Source: Gonium pectorale
Taxonomy: Eukaryota > Chlorophyta > Chlorophyceae > Chlamydomonadales > Volvocaceae
Direction: 5' to 3'
DNA: 11,561 nucleotides
Assembly: GCA_001584585.1 (NCBI GenBank)
Contig: LSYV01000278.1
Location: 7,261-18,821 of the forward strand
Position numbers and translations under genes: made by a program. The first letter of the stretch is position 1. Each line of letters opens with the position of its first letter. Shown one piece after another: positions 7,731 through 11,561 of this stretch. The notes below the pieces were generated by a model, which did no database searches, had not been told where the DNA came from, and saw only the letters and a list, made by a program, of their open reading frames with translations.

Positions 7731-9681
7731 CTAGAAGCTCAGTGCCCCCGCATCCGCCTCCTTTGGGTAGTAGTCCTGCAGCAGCAGGAGCAGCGGAGAG
7801 CAGCAGGATGAGCGGTTCTCGCTACCAGATACACCCTATCCTGATGACAAGACTTGCGCCAGTCCATGGGTTGGATGGCCGTGGGTGGGCAGCCGGGTGC
7901 CGTCAGCACGTTGCCACGGTTGGCCAAGGTTGGGGCCGCGGGATTGCCATACAGCCCAGCGGCAGGCCGTCCGGGGTCTCCAACCCACCCAACGCCCGAT
8001 CGTGGGCCTGGCGGGCGGCTGATTCGTTGCGTTCGCGGGTTTAGTTCTTCGCAAGGGCCTCTTTTTGGACCGGGGACGGCTTGCGGCCCCGGACGGGATT
8101 GCGTTGGAACGACCCCGTGGGAAAGTCGTGCGCCCAAAGCTGCTCCAGTGAGGACGCCTGGCAACCCTACGCAACGCCCGACTGCCCAGCTGCCCGGTCC
8201 ATCACTCAGGCCCGCCCGGCCCTACCTGCAGGCAGCCCAAGCTGCTCGCGAGCGCCTTGAAGCGACCACGCAGCCGCTCCAACATGTCGAGCAGCGACTC
8301 GTCCTGGGGACAGGATTTGCAGGGAGATGGGCTACTGGGAAGAGAGAATAGGCCATTCAGCAGGAAAAGGCCCTACGGGTCTACAGACGCACGCGGACTT
8401 TGCATGGCCGGTGATAAGGTGGGTAGGAGATGAGGGAGGAACGGGCCAGGGCCGCAGGGCGTTGGGACAGCGAATGGCACACTGAATACCGCAAGTCGTC
8501 CGGACGCCAGCTGCTCCATTCCCCGTCATGCTTACACGGCCCCCCTTGGTACGTGTCAAAAGAAGCATACAAGGGCGCCCCACCCCTGCGCGGTGGTGTG
8601 CCGCACCTGTGGGTCATAGAGCGGGAACGCGCCAATCATCTCCTCCAGGGCGGCCAAGCTGCGGTCCTGCCGCTCCGTCACCAGGCCTGGGTCGCGGACC
8701 TGCAGCGGCCGAGTGTTGGGCGTCACCCACGGGGCGCATGCGGGCACTATGGTTGAGCAGCCTCTAGGGCCGCTAACCGCCCAGCAACCGCAGGAGCGTT
8801 GGCTTCGCCAAATTCGCGATGACGATGCCCCCCAGAGCATCTCATCCGTACGCAATCACCCTGGACACCTAGGGCCCCTGCCCCCTGCCCGGCCCCCTCC
8901 GCCACAGTGTTGGCGCCTTGGGCAGTGTACGGCTTCCAAACCATTGCACATGTGAGCACACTCCGCTCCACAGCTTCTAGTGCGCAATGCGGTCACCTGC
9001 AGCTGCCGCCAGGTGCGCACGCAACCGGCGTAAAAGCCGACCTCCTGGCCTGCGGGGTAGGGAACGGAGTTGGGGACCCAAGGCGTGGGACTGACAGGCG
9101 GAGACAGGGGAGACGTGCGTCAGGGGCGGCGTGGGGGAACGAAGGCGCGTTGGGACACAATGAGCAGGACAGACTATACTTCTCATTGAAAGGCCATGGT
9201 AAAGACGAATGCATGTGTGGCCAAACACCTCGCCGAAGGGTCGGCGGGGATAGCAGTCGCCGAGGGCGGTGCGGACCAGACATGTGCACTGGGGGGTCCT
9301 CTGGCAAGAAGCGACCACCAGGTTTGGGGTGCTGGAAGCGGGTGTTGAGCGTTCAGGGTCAAGTGTCGCACACGAAAGGGGTTAGTGGTGGGATCGACGG
9401 CGCCCGCGCACCTATCTCGTATCCCTTCTGCACTCCAAGCTCCCTGCCCTCAGCCAGGCCTGCCATCATGCCGTCTCTGCCGTATGGGGTGAGCGCGGGC
9501 GGCCAATTGTAGTTGCGGCAGGCGCACGCGGTTTCGGTCGGGTAGGGTTTGTCAGGTTGGGTTGCAACGCGCGCCACGACCTCCACCTGATGCCATCCTC
9601 TCTCCCCTTCTGTATGCTGGCATCTTCAGCTCCCAGCGCCTCCCCAAACAGGTCATCGCCATCGGACAACGGGCGTGTCAT
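7731..9681 (-). CDS. LTO1: LTO1 (ORAOV1) homologue, Yae1/Lto1 family Fe-S adaptor, complete, six exons, 142 aa
   Basis: LTO1 with YAE1 links the cytosolic iron-sulfur (CIA) targeting complex to the ABC protein ABCE1/Rli1, needed for ribosome recycling. Exons in order: 9681-9587, 9476-9412, 9049-8997, 8699-8607, 8303-8226, 7775-7731, all GT-AG with matching phases, 429 bp and a TAG stop. Residues 9-24 contain DDLFGEALGAEDASIQ, the acidic start usual in the family. Residues 26-62 form the deca-GX3 motif: glycines at 26, 30, 34, 38, 42, 46, 50, 54, 58 and 62, spanning three exons and ending EVGFYAG. Helical segments follow (LAALEEMIGAFPLYDP at about 86-101 and DMLERLRGRFKAL at 108-120), which align with the human LIGMIQKFPYDDP and LDKIRGKF regions. 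The C-terminus is ALSF. Length is close to human LTO1 (137 aa). The ATG at 9681 is the only Met before the acidic segment. The YAE1 partner is not in this window. Confidence 0.95.
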
Positions 9682-9883
9682 AGTGCCCTGTTCGCATCGA
9701 AAGCACTCAAGTACATGCTATGTGTCAGCTTGTCAGTGTGTCAACCTAAGGTGTTTGGCAGCATGTAATAAGGCGGTTTCGGAGCACTCGTCGCCGACCG
9801 TCAACGTCAACCCTCACGCCCCAGCTTGCGTCGTCTTTTGCGAAATGGCGACAATATAGAGTGTACGTAACTTCCTTTATGCC
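9682..9883. promoter_or_regulatory. Divergent spacer, probable shared promoter region
   Basis: Only 202 bp separate the LTO1 ATG (minus strand) from the ATG of the plus-strand ORF at 9884, so both 5'UTRs and core promoters must fit here. The stretch is AT-richer than its flanks. An AATATAG element at 9853-9859 lies about 25 bp before the plus-strand ATG and is vaguely TATA-like. No other defined motif is recognisable. Confidence 0.45.
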
Positions 9884-11561
9884 ATGACCCAGTCGTCGCG
9901 GCTCGCCGCGGCGTTGTTGGCGCAGCGGCCGTCGGAAGCGCTCGCCGCGGGTGCTGCGGTCACGAACGATCAAGCTCGCCAGCTTGTGGCCAGAGTCTCG
10001 GACGGCCACGCATGGCCTACGGAACCCGTGCCGCGCGGGATCGGGGCGCAGCTCAACCCAACACTTGCCGGCCACGGCGCGGCCGAGATCAGTCACCTGT
10101 GTTTCCGGTGTCTAGGTCGACACCAGCTAGGTGGGGCCTGCCCCGCTGGCGGCGGCGCCCTGCGCGTCTCTCCGCTGCGAGGCTGGGCATCGCGGTCAAC
10201 GGCCGGCAGGCGCCTTTGGGCTGTCAGCAGGGGGACCTCCGCAGCTGCAGCCCTGAGGCGTATGCAGTCGATACCAGCGGACCGGGAGCCGGCCCTCGCC
10301 GCATCCCGCCTTCCGTGCGCCCAGGAGCCGGCGGCTCCAGTAATCAGTCGGCAGGCCATCCCCGTTCGCATCGCAGCATCCATCAGCTGCGGTGTGCTCA
10401 CGGGTGCGCGTGAGCGGAACGGCAGCGGTAGCGGTTGCAGAAACGACCGCGGGGACGCCGCTGCGGGGGCTGCGACCACTAGCAGCAGCGGCAGCGGCTG
10501 GTCAGACGTCGCTTCAGTGCCGAGCCGCGATGGCGCTGTCGGCGGCGGTGCTGCCTCTGAAACGGATGTCGCCAGACAGGGCTGCACCACCTCCAGTCGG
10601 GCTGCATCGGTATCCACACGCGAGTCCGCTGGAAGGGGGGCTGTGGCTGGATCCGGACCTGGATCTGCGCCCGCCGCCGTCAGCTACCCAACCTTCGCAG
10701 CGGACGGGGGCATTGGCAACGCCACCGCGTCCGCCGCCGCTGCCGTCGGCGGAGCATTCGAAGCTGGCCTTGCTGGCAGCAGCCGCTGTGGTTGGGCCCC
10801 TCCGCTCCGTGACCATGCCGACGGCACGACCGGCGGCGTCGGCCTCGGCAGCGCTGCCGCCACAGTAGACGGCATCGGCGGCATCAGCTCCCTGCCGCCG
10901 CCGCGCCTCGGTCCCCGACCTCGCCTAAGCCTGGCAGCCGCGCCACCACCTGCTGCGCCGCATGGCCCCTCGCTCCCGCCCGCTGCTGCGGGTCCCGGCG
11001 GCGCCCGCCGCGCCCTTGCCGTGCCGGCCGTGGTTAGACGTGGCGGCGAGCCACCGCCGTCGCAGCCCATGGCGGGTGTCGAGCTCTTGGCTATCGATGG
11101 CAGCGCCGGCAGCGGCAATGGCAGCACCACAACCGCTGGTAGCAGCTTCGGTAGCACCACTGCGACCGGAACCAGTGGAGGATGGAGCGGGCATAGCAGT
11201 GTTGGGCGCAGCGGCAGCGGTAGGGACGCGGCGCTGGAGCCATCGCAGGCGATGGGCGGGGCGCTTGCGGCGGCGGCGCCAGTAGTCGCCAGTGCGCCAA
11301 GCGCCGCCACCAAAGGGGCCAAGGGAAGAAGCAGTGGCAAGGTCAACACCGGCACGGCGGCAACATCAGCGATAGCAGCAGCAGTCAAGTTGGCTGTCGC
11401 CGCCGCCGGCAATACCGCGAAGGCCGGGGCGGCGAGAAGGCTGGCAAAGGCAGCTGCTGAGGACGTTCCCGTCGCCAGCGGCAGCGGCGTCACCTCGGCG
11501 GCCCCGCGCCGCACACGAACGCGGCGCCAGAGCGCTGAGGCGGCTCCGGCGGCTGCAGCGG
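9884..11561 (+). CDS. Unknown Ala/Gly/Ser-rich protein, at least 559 codons, runs off right edge
   Basis: From ATG 9884 (context GCCATGA) the frame stays open to the end of the window with no stop; an in-frame TAG at 9857-9859 closes it upstream. At roughly 70% GC about one stop per 50 codons would be expected by chance, so this length suggests real coding, as does the C/G-rich third position of the first 70 codons. Residues 1-70 have ordinary composition (QSSRLAAALLAQ, QARQLVARVSDG). Residues 73-86 read CFRCLGRHQLGGAC, spaced CX2CX3HX5C, close to but not exactly a CCHC zinc knuckle (CX2CX4HX4C). From about residue 150 the protein is low-complexity Ala/Gly/Ser/Pro, with a basic RRTRTRR patch near 541-549. 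No family was recognised. Introns, or an intronic status for part of it, cannot be excluded. Confidence 0.55.
   Translation, partial: MTQSSRLAAALLAQRPSEALAAGAAVTNDQARQLVARVSDGHAWPTEPVPRGIGAQLNPTLAGHGAAEISHLCFRCLGRHQLGGACPAGGGALRVSPLRGWASRSTAGRRLWAVSRGTSAAAALRRMQSIPADREPALAASRLPCAQEPAAPVISRQAIPVRIAASISCGVLTGARERNGSGSGCRNDRGDAAAGAATTSSSGSGWSDVASVPSRDGAVGGGAASETDVARQGCTTSSRAASVSTRESAGRGAVAGSGPGSAPAAVSYPTFAADGGIGNATASAAAAVGGAFEAGLAGSSRCGWAPPLRDHADGTTGGVGLGSAAATVDGIGGISSLPPPRLGPRPRLSLAAAPPPAAPHGPSLPPAAAGPGGARRALAVPAVVRRGGEPPPSQPMAGVELLAIDGSAGSGNGSTTTAGSSFGSTTATGTSGGWSGHSSVGRSGSGRDAALEPSQAMGGALAAAAPVVASAPSAATKGAKGRSSGKVNTGTAATSAIAAAVKLAVAAAGNTAKAGAARRLAKAAAEDVPVASGSGVTSAAPRRTRTRRQSAEAAPAAAA

Noticed and set aside
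9183..9260. Possible minus-strand exon reading LVRTALGDCYPRRPFGE, briefly considered as a PARP-like fragment
   Set aside because: It falls inside LTO1 intron 2 (9411-9050). The LTO1 exons on both sides join perfectly in phase without it, and no other PARP motif is present.
10684..11514. 276-codon minus-strand open frame rich in Ala/Pro/Leu
   Set aside because: It is antisense to the longer plus-strand frame and arises from the same GC-rich repeats; it lacks motifs and is shorter.
1..11561. tRNA, rRNA, CRISPR array, IS element or retrotransposon polymerase
   Set aside because: No cloverleaf signatures, regular spaced repeats, terminal repeats, or transposase or reverse-transcriptase motifs were seen on either strand.

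Overview
This window looks like nuclear DNA from a unicellular green alga, probably Chlorophyceae (Chlamydomonas/volvocine-like). The signs are high GC, strong C/G preference at third codon positions, many short exons split by introns of about 85-450 bp with GTGAG/GTGCG/GTAAG-type donors and pyrimidine-CAG acceptors, TGTAA near expected 3' ends, and long Ala/Gly/Ser-rich coding stretches. The coding sequence is broken into exons of 27-142 bp, so simple ORF calls miss every recognisable gene. I rebuilt the genes by matching conserved peptides and checking that every splice junction keeps phase.

Layout, left to right. (1) 1-2321, minus strand: a SAMHD1/VENOSA4-type HD-domain dNTP triphosphohydrolase. 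Six exons are visible; the 3' part runs off the left edge and the exact 5' end is uncertain. (2) 2322-3825: non-coding, holding the probable PLAC8 3'UTR and the dNTPase upstream region, with a perfect 11-bp inverted repeat. (3) 3826-5986, minus strand: a complete nine-exon PLAC8-family cysteine-rich protein of 157 aa. (4) 5987-7730: no supportable gene; it holds the PLAC8 upstream region and the LTO1 3' region with a TGTAA signal. (5) 7731-9681, minus strand: a complete six-exon LTO1 (ORAOV1) homologue of 142 aa, the adaptor that helps put Fe-S clusters into ABCE1/Rli1. (6) 9682-9883: a 202-bp divergent spacer, probably a shared promoter region. (7) 9884-11561, plus strand: a frame open for at least 559 codons that leaves the right edge, coding an Ala/Gly/Ser-rich protein of unknown function.

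The three minus-strand genes are arranged head-to-tail but belong to unrelated housekeeping processes: nucleotide pool control, a membrane or metal-linked Cys-rich protein, and Fe-S assembly for ribosome recycling. Nothing indicates an operon, mobile island or defence cassette. I did not find a convincing new multi-gene system. The points most worth checking are the apparent frame break at the dNTPase start, the intact ten-glycine GX3 array and C-terminal LSF in LTO1, the micro-exon structure of the PLAC8 gene, and the uncharacterised low-complexity ORF.
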